The notes beneath the pieces were generated by a model that saw only the letters and a list, made by a program, of their open reading frames with translations, was not told the origin of the DNA and ran no database searches. This document shows positions 21,601-40,949 of a stretch of 64,000 bases of DNA, in pieces; within the stretch, counting starts at the first letter, position 1; each line of letters opens with the position of its first letter. Origin of the DNA: Chamaea fasciata (taxonomy: Eukaryota; Chordata; Aves; Passeriformes; Sylviidae). The DNA is taken from the NCBI GenBank assembly GCA_029207755.1, contig JARCOQ010000016.1, positions 8,790,501 through 8,854,500 on the forward strand, given 5' to 3'. The translations under genes and the position numbers were made by a program.

Positions 21601-24600
21601 TCCCCATCCAAGCTCTGAGCCCCCTGTGTGCCCCCCATGCAGCAGCTGGAGAGCCTGGCCTGGGAGCAGAGCGGGAAGAGCATCGTCAGCTCCCACAGCG
21701 ACGGCGGGTACATGGTGTGGGCCGTGAGCGGCACCGGCCAGAGGACCCAGCAGCCCGTCATGTCCACCATCCCCTACGGTACAGGATGGGGCTCGAGGGG
21801 GGCTCTGGGGTTGGGAGCTGATCCACCCCCATCCCAGTGCTACAACCACAGTGTTGGTGTCTTCGTTTCAGGGCCGTTCCCTTGCAAAGCCATCAGCAAA
21901 ATCCTCTGGCGAACCTGCGAGTCAGGGTAGGTGGGTGGGCTTGGGCTAGACATGGGCACAGGGGGCACTTGGGGGTCCGGGATCTGACTGCCGCTGCTTC
22001 ATCCCACCCAGGAACCCCTTCATCATCTTCAGTGGGGGAATGCCACGGGCCAGCTATGGTGACAGGCACTGTGTCAGCGTGCTGCAGGGCCAGACCCTGG
22101 CCACGCTGGACTTCACCTCCCGTGTTATTGACTTCTTCACTGTGCAGAGCGCAGAGGTGCCTGAGGGAGGTATGTCCTTCCAGGGCCACCCTGGGGAGTG
22201 GGTGATGGTGTGGGGGTTGCTCCACATGCAGCAACCATCTCACCCCTCCCCAGGCTTTGAGAACCCCCGAGCCCTCGTGGTGCTGGTGGAGGAGGAGCTG
22301 GTGGCCATCGATCTGCAGACGCCAGGCTGGCCCACCATCCCTGCCCCGTACCTGGCACCTCTCCACTCCTCTGCCATCACCTGCTCCTGCCATGTCTCCA
22401 ACGTGCCTCTCAAGCTCTGGGAGAGGATCGTCAGTGTGGGCGAGCAGCAGAGCCCCCGGCAATCCTCTGCGGTCAGTGGTGGGGATGGTGGGCAGGGGTC
22501 CTGCTGAGCCTCTTCCAGCCTGGCCCAGCGGCCTTCATCCCTTCCTCCATCCCTTCTCCATCCCTCCCTCCCTCCAGGCTTGGCCCATTGATGGGGGAAA
22601 GAACCTGGCCCAGGAGCCCACGCAGAGGGGGCTTCTCCTCACCGGGTGAGTGGGCTGGCAGCAGGGAGGGGGCCTGGGAAACCCAAAATGTGGGGTAAGG
22701 CATCTACACCCGTTCCTGCGGTGGGGGAGTGGGATGGGATGGTGGTGGTGTCCACTCCCCTTTTTCGGGTGGGCTGCCCCTTCTTGTTCTGGCTGGGCAT
22801 GAGTGTGTCACCCGCTGTGCTGTCCCCCATTGTCCCCCCCCTCTGGCACGGTGGCTGCCAGCACACAGGCAGCTCTTGTTAGCTGGGCAGATGTTGGGGC
22901 CCCGCGCTGACAGGACCCCCCCGCCCAGGCACGAGGACGGCACGGTGCGGTTCTGGGACGCCTCCGGGGTCTCCCTGAAGCCCCTCTACAAGCTGGGCAC
23001 CGCCAACATCTTCCAGACAGACTGTGAGCACAACGACAGCCTCAACCAGGCGGGCGAGGAGGAGTGGCCTCCGTTCCGCAAGGTGAGGTCCCCTGGGCAG
23101 GGTGACACTACCGTGGACCTCAGCACCCTCGGGGCTCTGCCAGCACTGGAGAGGGCAAACCCAGAGCCGGGCACAGGGGATGCACCTGCCGGAGCCATCC
23201 CGGCTGTGCCCCGGGGACGTGTCCCCTGGCTCAGGGCACAGCTGCTGTGTGACGCACTGTGGGGACAACAAGGGACGCTTGTTCCGTGGGCCTGTCCCAC
23301 GGGTCTGCCCCAGCATGGGGGGGAGAGCCAGGGGGTGCGTGGGGACAGACTTTTCCTGGGCGTGATGCCCAGAGTGGCCCGTGTGCCACAGCTGGTGGAG
23401 GGATGTGGGGGTGCAGGGGGAGCTGCCCCACGGCTGTGTGCGGGGTCCTGGTTGTCCCTTCATCTGTCCCCTCCTGCAGGTGGGCTGCTTTGATCCCTAC
23501 AGCGATGACCCACGCCTGGGCGTGCAGAAGATCGCGCTCTGCAAGTACACGGCCAAGATGGTGGTGGCTGGCACGGCGGGGCAGGTGAGGTGGCAAGGAC
23601 AGAGCAGGGGCTGCCGAGCACCTCTCTGTTCCCCCGTTGGGGACCCACAGCATGAGAGGGGCTACAGACCCTGCAGATGCCCATGGTTGTCCTTGAACAG
23701 CTCCTACCCCGGGTTTAGCCCCCGGTGTGCAGCAGGCTGGCTGTCTGGGGGTGGTTCCAATGTGTCCCCCAGTCTGCTCTTGTCCCTGCAGGTGCTGGTG
23801 ATGGAGCTGAGCGACGAGAAGTCAGAGCACGCGGTCAGCGTGGCCACTGTGGACCTGCTGCAGGACCGTGAGGGCTTCACCTGGAAGGGTCATGACCGGC
23901 TGGCCCCTCGGAATGGACCCCTCCACTTCCCCCCCGGCTTCCAGCCCAGCGTGCTGGTGCAGTGCGTGCCCCCCGCCGCCGTCACCGCTGTCACCCTCCA
24001 TTCCGAGTGGAACCTCGTGGCCTTTGGAACCAGCCACGGCTTCGGACTCTTCGACTACTACCGGCGCAACCCTGTGCTGGCCAGGTATGGGGAGGACCTC
24101 GGTGCTGGGGACCCTCTGGAGTGATGTGGTGGGTGCTGAGCAGCGTTGGTGCCCGCAGGTGTACGCTGCACCCCAATGACTCGCTGGCCATGGAGGGGCC
24201 CCTGTCCCGCGTCAAGTCCCTCAAGAAGTCCCTGCGTCAGTCCTTCCGCCGCATCCGCAAGAGCCGCGTGTCGGGCAAGAAGAGGCTCAACGCCAGCAGC
24301 CCCTCCAGCAAGGTGGGCAGGGAGTGGGGGCCGCCACGGCAGGTCCCCGTCCCCACCAAGCAGGGACTGACCCTGTGTCCCCTCCCCAGGTGCAGGAGGC
24401 CAACGCGCAGCTGGCGGAGCAGGCGGGCCCCCCCGAGGTGGAGATGACACCGGTGCAGCGGCGGATCGAGCCCCGCTCGGCCGATGATTCGCTTTCCGGG
24501 GTGGTGCGGTGCCTCTACTTTGCCGACACCTTCCTCCGTGACGGTGAGACCCCTCCCTCGCTCCCTCCCTCCCCGGGAAAAGCCCCCAAGCTGGGTCTGT

Positions 24601-26193
24601 GGGGAGGGGGCTCTGACACTGCTCTGCCCCCGCAGCCGCCCACCACGGCCCCACGATGTGGGCAGGGACCAACTCTGGGTCGGTGTTCGCCTATGCTCTG
24701 GAGGTGCCGTCGCAGGAGAAGTTCTCGGAGCGGGCAGTGGAAGCGGTGCTGGGGAAGGAGATCCAGCTGATGCACCGCGCTCCAGTGGTGGCCATTGCAG
24801 TGCTGGATGGGCGGGGAAACCCCCTGCCCGAGCCCTACGAAGTGTCTCGGGACCTGGCCAAGGCCCCCGACATGCAGGGCAGCCACTCCATGCTCATCTC
24901 CTCCGAGGAACAGTTCAAGGTGAGCGTGGGGCTCAGTGTCCCACTGGTAGAGATGGGACACAAAATATGCCACGTCCTCTTTGGATGTCCTCATCACACA
25001 GGGATTGGAGGTGACCAGTCAGGTTTTGGGGGCGCTCCTTTTCCTGTTCGAGGGTGATGAATCCAAGGGGGAGGTGCCCCCCTAAACTCTGCAGGTTCCT
25101 GTACTCCCCTGAGCCTGGCTCCTCGTGCTCCCCCAGGTGTTCACGCTGCCCAAAGTGAGTGCCAAGACCAAGTTCAAGCTGACAGCACACGAGGGCTGCC
25201 GGGTGCGGAAGGTGGCCCTGGTGAGCCTGGCCAGCGCTGGCTCCGAGGAGCGGCTGGAAAACTGCCTGGCCTGTCTCACTAATCTGGGGGACATCCACAT
25301 CTTCACTGTGCCCAGCCTGCGGCCCCAGGTCCACTACAACTGCATCCGTAAGGAGGACATCAGTGGCATTGCCTCCTGTGTCTTCACCAAGCATGGCCAA
25401 GGTGAGGACAGCAGGTGACATCTGTGTCCACGGGATGTTGACCTCACCTGCAGCCCTGTGGGGGATTCCTGAGGCTCGTTGTTGTCCCTCTTATAGGTTT
25501 CTACCTAATTTCACCATCTGAGTTCGAGCGCTTCTCACTGAGTGCCAGGAACGTCACAGAGCCACTGTGCCGGCTGGAGGTCGCCCGGCTCCAGGACACC
25601 TCCTGCCTCAGGTGGGCTGTCTCAGGGGTGTGGGGGCCTTTGCCATGGTGGAACCCCTGTACACCCACCCTGTGACGCTGGTTCTGGCCATAACATCTCC
25701 TTGTTTCCTTCCAGCAACAGCTCAACGGTGACACCGAAGCTGCCACAGGCAAATGGCACCCACGTCCCACGCAGCTCCGAGGGCCAGCACTCACCCTCGG
25801 ACAGCGACCGTGAGTGACCACCCTGTCCCTGCACACACGCCGTGTCCCTTAGCCCTGCTGCAAGCCTGGCTCTGTGTCCTGGCTGTCCCCGATCCCTCCT
25901 GTCTCATGACTCCCCAGGGTCCCCTGAGGAGCACCTGGCCGCCTTCTCGCCCGGCCCCATTGACTCCCCCAACAGCAGCTTGGAGAACCCGCTGGACACC
26001 ACTGGGGACATCACCGTGGAGGAAGTGAAGGATTTCCTGGCGTGAGTGGGGAGGGAATGGGGTAAGCGCTGCTGAGGAGGCCATGGCAGTGCCTCTCACC
26101 CTGCTCTACTCCAGGTCCTCGGAGGAAGCAGAGCAGAACCTGAGGAACACCAGCGAGGACGAGGCCCGGCCCACGGGGATCCTCATCAAGTGA
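15621..26193 (+). CDS. LLGL1: LLGL1, lethal giant larvae homologue 1 (cell polarity scaffold)
   Basis: LLGL1 is a cortical WD40 scaffold that opposes aPKC/PAR6 in basolateral polarity and binds myosin II and syntaxins. It has 22 coding exons: 15621-15701, 18322-18419, 20470-20551, 20636-20766, 21152-21310, 21390-21552, 21643-21778, 21872-21926, 22012-22169, 22254-22471, 22578-22645, 22929-23082, 23480-23584, 23792-24084, 24159-24312, 24390-24543, 24636-24919, 25137-25401, 25497-25611, 25715-25809, 25918-26041, 26115-26193. They total 3171 nt (1056 aa; human 1064). The start [10 protein letters not shown] is family-typical. WD40 repeats occupy the N-terminal half and the LLGL domain includes GPFPCKAI. 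The basic aPKC-target segment [19 protein letters not shown] has the three regulatory serines at about 653, 657 and 661. The protein ends in ILIK. Intron 2 has a weak donor (CT|gtatcc), and a 3'UTR intron (about 26195-26376) is likely. Identification is secure. Confidence 0.97.
18188..18275 (+). repeat. Short tandem repeat in LLGL1 intron 1
   Basis: Roughly 20-bp units of the form gagctgtgggggtgagtgg are repeated about three times just before LLGL1 exon 2. Units differ by one or two bases. Each contains a splice-donor-like ggtgagt, but none appears to be used. Confidence 0.6.
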
Positions 26194-27446
26194 GGTCTGT
26201 GAGGGGCTGGTGGTCCCTGGGGTGGGAGTGGGATTTGGAGCTGAGACCACAGCGCAGTGCCCCGGCTTCCTGATCCATCACGGGAGGATGGAGTTGTGAT
26301 GGATGGCTTGTAGAGGAGGGGGAGCGGGGTCCTGAGCCCTACCAGCTCTCCTCCTGAGGAGTTGCCTCACCCACAGGCAACGCCGGCCTCCCTGACCCAT
26401 CTCAGTGCTCGGATTCCCGGGATGCGCGACTCGACTGGACCCCCGTGCCCCCTCCCCATGTAACGTAGACTCGCCTCCTCTCTAACATCCGCGCCGGCCG
26501 CGCCCCGGCTCCGGCACTCCCCACACACCTCCTGCCCGGACCCCCCGAGCCGGGGCCATGGGGCACAAACTCTTCCCGGGGAAGATAAGTTCCTTTTTTT
26601 GTACACGGTCGAGTGTCACTGTCCCTTGCTCCAGAGCCCCCTTCCTGGGGGATGCTGCTGCTTCCCCGGCTCCACGGGGAGGGCTGGGGCTTGTGGACCC
26701 CCCCTTGTCCCCCGGTTTTGGTCCCTTGGGGCAGTGGGGGGCCAGAAGCCCCCGGGCGCGGCCCCCCCGCCCATACCCTGGTCTGTGTTTACATGCCCGG
26801 CTCCCTGCAGTTTACAGCCCTGTTCCCTGCCTGCCAGGAGGCTCTGGCTGCCACACAGGGACTGTCCCCAGGGGAGCCCAGCGGGGATCCCCTGGCTCCC
26901 AGGTGGGCAGCAGAGGCCTTGAGCAGCCCGAGGAGGGGCACGGTGGGGGGTCACAGGTGGCCTTTTTCTCTTAGTGGCTTCTCCAAGGGCTATTCTCCAG
27001 GTTGGGCTCTGTGCCTGCTGCTCCTTTCTGACACTAATTCCTGCCACGGGGTGGGTTTGGGAAGGGATCACGCGGTGGAATTACACACCGGCTCCTGGTC
27101 CTGGTCCATGTTGGTGCTGGGGGGGGGCAGATGGGGCTGCCCCAGCCCCCTCCTGCCCCAGGCTGGGCTGCCCCACCCTGGGGGTCTCACTGTGCCAAAT
27201 CCCCCCTGGGCTCTGAGCCTGGTCTCGTCCTCTTGGGGGGCTGTGGTGACGCTAGCTCTGTCCCCTGGCCCATGGTGGCTGTCACCACGGGGCTCAGGTG
27301 GCCCCTGCCCCTCTCCTTTTGGGGACCTGTGGCCCCCCCGGGCTCTCCTGCGGTACGTGTGTGGCTGGGGGGGTTCGGGCTCTGTTGCTGCCGGCCGAGG
27401 CCGGGGCTGTAGCATCCCTGGTAGAACTCCCCCCCTCCCACACCTC

Positions 27447-27450
<4 letters not shown>

Positions 27451-27479
<29 letters not shown>
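27451..27479 (+). repeat. Homopolymer T29 tract
   Basis: An uninterrupted run of 29 thymines lies about 60 bases before the LLGL1 poly(A) signal. Its true length is likely to vary or to be misassembled, as homopolymers often are. Its complement is not at the end of a recognisable retroposon. Confidence 0.9.
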
Positions 27480-27535
27480 GGTAAGATGAATTTAGCATTG
27501 TTTAGTAATTAAAAATACTGGTTTTTAATATTGAA

Positions 27536-27541
27536 AATAAA
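27536..27541 (+). terminator. LLGL1: LLGL1 poly(A) signal
   Basis: A canonical AATAAA in an AT-rich pocket (27480-27550) within otherwise GC-rich DNA is the natural end of the LLGL1 transcript. It is about 165 bases from the opposing FLII poly(A) signal. Confidence 0.8.
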
Positions 27542-27705
27542 GCATTTAATATCAGCTGCCTGGGCTGCAAGGTGTTTGCTGAGCCTTGGAGCCAGGTGAG
27601 TGCTGGGGTTCCCCTGAGCTGCAGAGGGACATGATCGGGGTTGGGGGTGACCCCATTTGGGAGTGAGTTACAGCCTGGGACAGTGTCGAGGTGAGCAGTA
27701 CAGCT

Positions 27706-27711
27706 TTTATT
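27706..27711 (-). terminator. FLII: FLII poly(A) signal
   Basis: TTTATT on the plus strand is AATAAA in the FLII direction, about 430 bases after the FLII stop codon. It is the first canonical hexamer downstream of FLII and fits a short 3'UTR. Confidence 0.75.
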
Positions 27712-28138
27712 GATATGATCCGGATGGGCTGATCCCTGCTGAGGGTCCATCCCCCAGGATAGCAGGGACCACCTGTAAGGCCCAGGGCTGAGAGCCCCTC
27801 ACTCCCCCCAGTTCTCCTTAGCAAAGCAATCCTCCCACCCAAACTGGGAGCCACTCCTGTCCCCCAGTCACAGGGGGAGCTCGGCACTGGTTTGGGGCAG
27901 CGGCATCCCCAGGCAGGGTGTGACAGGGGCCCACGCCACCCCGTAATGCCCCTCAGGAAGGGAAGGGGCTGAGCTGGGCCCCGTGCTGGGAGAAGGGGAG
28001 ACAGAGGGGCAGCCCCAGTGATCCCCACTGGCCCCGGCTCGGGGGGAAGCGGCTCCAGGCTGAGCCTGGCGCTGGTGGCAGTGTGGGGCGCCGGGGCCCG
28101 GCCGTGCCGTGGCCGGAGCTCCGGGTGCCCCCGGCCCT
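27712..28138 (-). other. FLII: FLII 3' untranslated region
   Basis: About 430 bases lie between the FLII stop codon and its poly(A) signal. The sequence is GC-rich and has no other feature that I recognise. Confidence 0.7.
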
Positions 28139-37225
<9,087 letters not shown>

Positions 37226-37953
37226 GGCGGAAGGGCGGAGGGACCCTGCGGCGGCACCGCGCCCCGACAGGCCCCGCCCCCTGAAGGCCCCGCCCTTGAG
37301 CCCGCCCCGGCCGTGACGCACGCGGCGATTGGGCGGGGCCGGGCGCTACTTCCGCGTGCGGGTGGGCGGGGCCGGGTCGCGCCGCGCCCCCATTGGCTGG
37401 GGCCGCGCCGGGGGCGCGCGGTGCGTGCGGGGCGGGGGCGCGCGGGGCGGGGGCGCGCGGGGGCAGCGCCGGGCCCGGGCCGGTCCCGGTTCTGGTGCCG
37501 CTTCCGGTGCCGCCTGCCCTCGCTCAGTGGGGTCGGGGGGTTTCCCTTCCCGCGGGCTTCGGTACTGCCCCAGCGCCGCCGGTGCCCCGCGAGGCTTTGC
37601 GGTAGGGCCGGCTGAGGAGCGGGTGACCCTTCCGCGGCGTGTCCATTCCTTCGCCGGGATGCCCCTTCCTTTCTGGGGTGTCCCTTCCCGGGGGTGCCCG
37701 TTCGCTGGGGTGTCCCTTCCTTCCCTGGAATGCTTCTTCCTTCCCTGGGGTGTCCCTCTCCCACGGTGTCGCTTCCCCGGGTGACCCTTGCTCCCTCGCC
37801 GCACCCAGGCGTCCCGTCGGCGGCGGCGGGAGCGTTTATCCCGCAGGAAAGCGGGCCAGCGGAACGCCTTGTTCCCCAAACCCTCCTGCCCTGCGACCCG
37901 GGGTGACAGATCCCCCAGCCCGGGGTGACACTCCTGTTCTCCGCAGGGCGACC
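37226..37953. promoter_or_regulatory. Divergent CpG-island promoter of FLII and MIEF2
   Basis: The FLII start codon (37225, minus) and the MIEF2 coding exon (from 37947, plus) are head-to-head across about 0.7 kb. The first 350 bases are very CpG-rich, with inverted CCAAT boxes (ATTGG) at 37328-37332 and 37392-37396, GC boxes (gggcggggcc), and ETS-like cttccg motifs near 37349 and 37500. A non-coding MIEF2 exon probably ends at a donor near 37601. The acceptor of its partner has its AG at 37945-37946. The rest, about 37640-37800, is a degenerate repeat of ggggtgtcccttcc-like units. Confidence 0.7.
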
Positions 37954-40776
37954 ATGGCGGCGTTCTGGCAGCAGCGGGGCAGGCGGCAGGAGAACGGCGG
38001 GCTGGGCAGTGTCATCGACGGGCTGGGCAGCGTGTTCGATGTGCTCTTGGCCAACGCCAGGCTGGTGCTGGGCGTCAGCGGCGCGGCCGTGCTGGCCATC
38101 GCCACGCTGGCCGTCAAGAGGGTAAGGCTGGGGCGGGCATCAGAGCACGGGAAGATGGCCAGGAGAGCTGGGTTGGTGCCAGTGTGGTGGGGCAAGATGT
38201 GCCCCAAACCTCGATGTCTGCTCCTGAGCTGGTTCCTTGCATATGGCACAAATGCCGTAGGAGCTGCCTGCTCCCACCCTGTGGGACCGTGTATCCATGT
38301 TCCAGTTTGCCTGGAGCATTTGGGATACAGTATCCCATCCCAAAAGGCACCTGGGACTTAAGTTGTATTTGGGTATCTGTTTTCCATGTAAAACCTACAT
38401 TGGTGGCCCCCCAAACTGCATGTTTTTCTGAGCAGAAGCCTTGAGTGGGGCTGTCCCCTCATGTGTGTGCTCCAGAGGGGCACCCATAATTCATGGAAAA
38501 CAAAGATAACAACTTGTCTCCTTGGCTTTTCCTTCCCTCCAGCTGATCGACCGAGCCACCAGCCCTCGGGATGAGGGCGATCCCAAAGCCGAGCAGAAGT
38601 CCCTGGAGGAGAGCTGGCAGGACTTGGCATTGATCAAGACCACACCAAAACCCCCCAAGAAGCAGAGAAGGGAAGACCTCAGCGAGCCTCTGCTCTCTCC
38701 AGCTCGGCCTGTGGTGCCAGGTGAGGCTCCAGTGCCCAGCCAGGAGGATCACCTTGTTGTGCTCCGGTGGCCGTGCCGCTGCTCCCGGCAGGCTGGCAGC
38801 TCCGGGTTATTTTTAGCTCGGTGTCCGGAAAGCCGACCCGACTGAGCCTGCCCTCCTGGGAGGCTCCCGAGCCACGGCCCCTTTTTAGGCAATGCCTGTG
38901 GAAACAGGACCTCTGATGACACCCGGGGTATCCCAGGCTGTCGGGGTTTGTTTCCTCTGGAGCAGCATTGGCTGCGCTCATTTTCTGGGTCAGCTCTGCC
39001 TGTAGGAAGGTGGGCTCGGGAGTTGCTGCAGACAAAGGCTGCCTTGTCCTGCTGCCCACAGAGATGGCGTTTTTCCAAGTGGGAAACTGGCCCAGCTCAG
39101 TCCAGAGCATGTCCTGAGATACTGGACCCAGAGCAGGATTGTTTGTAGGATCCTCATGTGAGGAGGTGGAGGGACAGGCACGGATCTCTCTGATGACCAG
39201 TGGCAGGACGTGAGGGAACAGCAGGAGCTGTCAGGGGAGGTTTAGTTTGGATATAAGGAAAAGGTTCTTCCCCAGAGGGTGGTTGGGCACTGACCAGGCT
39301 CCCCAGGGAATGGTCATGGCCCCAAGGCTGCCAGAGCTCCAGGAGCATTTGGACAATGCTCTTGAGGACAGGGTGGGATTATTGGGGTGTCTGTGCAGGG
39401 CCAGAAGTTGGGCTGGATGATTTTTGTGGGTCCTTTCCAACTCAGCATATTCTGTGATTCTCTGACCCTGGCAGCAAGTCCTTTGCCTGGTTCCCATCTC
39501 TGGCTGAGGAGTGAGGCTGGGAACAGTCAGGTTTTGGGGTTGGTTTGGGCTCTGCATGGCTGAGAAGTGCAGCTAACATCAGTGGGCTCAACAGGGGGCC
39601 TTGGTGAGGTCACTGTCGCCTCCAGAGGGGTGGGCAGAGAGCTGAGCACCCAACTCACGCCTTCCCCTCTGCTGATGAGGGTTTCAGATGATGTGCTCAG
39701 AGCTGTGACATCTCCTTTCCCTTCTCACAGATCCCAGGGGCTGCTCTGTCCCTCTGGGGGCTCCTCAGGTCAAGTCCAGCCCCCTGCCCTGCCTCACGCT
39801 GCAGGAGAAGCTCCTCTCACACAGCAGCCAGCTGGCCGTGCCCGAGATCCAAGCGTCCCTGGTCCCACAGTTGGCCAGGAGCATCTGCACCCAACTGCAG
39901 ACCTTCCTGCGGAACAAGTGCCCAGAGCTGCCCTTCGGCCGCTTCTTCCTCAGCGGAGCCCTGCTCGACGGCCTCGAGGTCCTGGCAGCTGACCATGTCC
40001 ACCTCATGCTCCCCGTGGTCCTGGACACCGGGCTCTGGAGCCTCATCTCGGGAGAGGACACTGTGGTGAGGAACCCCCAGTACTGGATGATCAAGAGGAT
40101 CGATCTGGGGTATTTCCCTCGTGGGTGCAGCCCTTGGGACAGGTTCATTGTGGGCAGGTACCTCTCCTCCAGCGTGCTCAATGAGACCCTCCACAAGCTG
40201 CTGGTGGCCTCCATCAACTGGCCTGCCATCGGTGGCCTGCTGGGGTGTGCCATCCACCCCGTCGTGGCCTCCCGGGAGCTGAAGCTGGAAGTCAAACACG
40301 ACCAGGTTGAGCTGAGCATCACCCTCTTCCCAGTGGTGGAAATGGAGGACAAGGTTCTTCTGGCTGTTCCTCCCGAAGGACTGGTGGAAAACCTCTGGCT
40401 GGAGAGCTTTTACAGGGCAGAGGTCTCGAGGGTGAAGGAGCTGGATGCCGGCGACTCCGGGGCTCGGCAGCTCTGCCTGCGCATCCTGAACGGCGTCTGC
40501 AGGAGCCAGCCCAGCCTGCACAAACTGGGTGGCAGCCCCGTGACACATGTCATCCTGCACCTCAGTGACACTGCCTCGGACTGGGCAGAGGAAAGCCTTG
40601 CTGACAGGTTCCAGCAGGTGCTCGAGGAGCTGGTGGCCTCCCTGGAGAAAGGAGTCCTGCTTTGCTATTTCAACCCCAAAATCAACCTGTTCTCCGGGCT
40701 GTTGGAAGAGGAGATTGATGAGATGGGCTTTGTGCTCTACAGGGCCATATCTGAGCCAGAGCTCCTGCTGAAGTGA
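37954..40776 (+). CDS. MIEF2: MIEF2 (MiD49), mitochondrial fission receptor
   Basis: MIEF2 is an outer-mitochondrial-membrane adaptor that recruits DRP1 for mitochondrial fission. Coding exons are 37954-38121, 38543-38720 and 39731-40776, totalling 1392 nt (463 aa; human 454). The start MAAFWQQRGRRQENGG follows an upstream acceptor at 37946. An N-terminal membrane anchor, LVLGVSGAAVLAIATLAVKR, covers about residues 37-56. After a polar linker, the third exon encodes the nucleotidyltransferase-fold (Mab21-like) domain, including LPFGRFFLSGALLDGL, SPWDRFIVGRYLSS and ASINWPAIGGLLGC, and ends SEPELLLK. Family members are not catalytically active. The segment GLGSVID-GLGSVFD is a tandem seven-residue duplication not present in human MIEF2 or MIEF1. 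It is more like MIEF2 than MIEF1 in neighbourhood and linker. Confidence 0.95.
39197..39464 (+). mobile_element. CR1 LINE fragment in MIEF2 intron 2
   Basis: This is a CR1 3' fragment in plus orientation. It has ggtttagtttggatataagg, then the gggcactgacc segment, and ends ctttccaactcagcatattctgtgattctctga, the CR1 terminal microsatellite. It is moderately diverged and lies wholly within the intron. Confidence 0.88.
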
Positions 40777-40922
40777 CCGGTGTGTCGGGAGCTCCTGAAC
40801 CTGGGGTGTTGCTCCCCTGCCTGCTGCTCCCTGCTCTGAGGGCTGTGATGCTTCTAGTTGACTAGTCAGTAAGAGGCAAAGTTCTTGCACTTTATGAGAG
40901 AAAAACAGAAGTTTCCTGTGTG

Positions 40923-40928
40923 AATAAA
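40923..40928 (+). terminator. MIEF2: MIEF2 poly(A) signal
   Basis: An AATAAA lies about 150 bases after the MIEF2 stop and is followed by GT-rich sequence. It gives a compact 3'UTR. A second AATAAA at 42061-42066 could mark an extended isoform. Confidence 0.7.
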
Positions 40929-40949
40929 ACGTGCCTGAGCAGAGGTGGG

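Larger units (their letters stand above)
26194..27560 (+). other. LLGL1: LLGL1 3' untranslated region
   Basis: GC-rich sequence runs from the LLGL1 stop to AATAAA at 27536-27541. A probable 3'UTR intron runs from a gtctgt donor just after the stop (26195) to a pyrimidine-rich acceptor ending near 26376. A run of 29 T residues (27451-27479) sits just before the poly(A) signal. No other gene is seen. Confidence 0.7.

Noticed and set aside
22557..22576. tccctccctccctcc run in LLGL1 as a microsatellite of interest
   Set aside because: It is simply the pyrimidine tract of the exon 11 acceptor.
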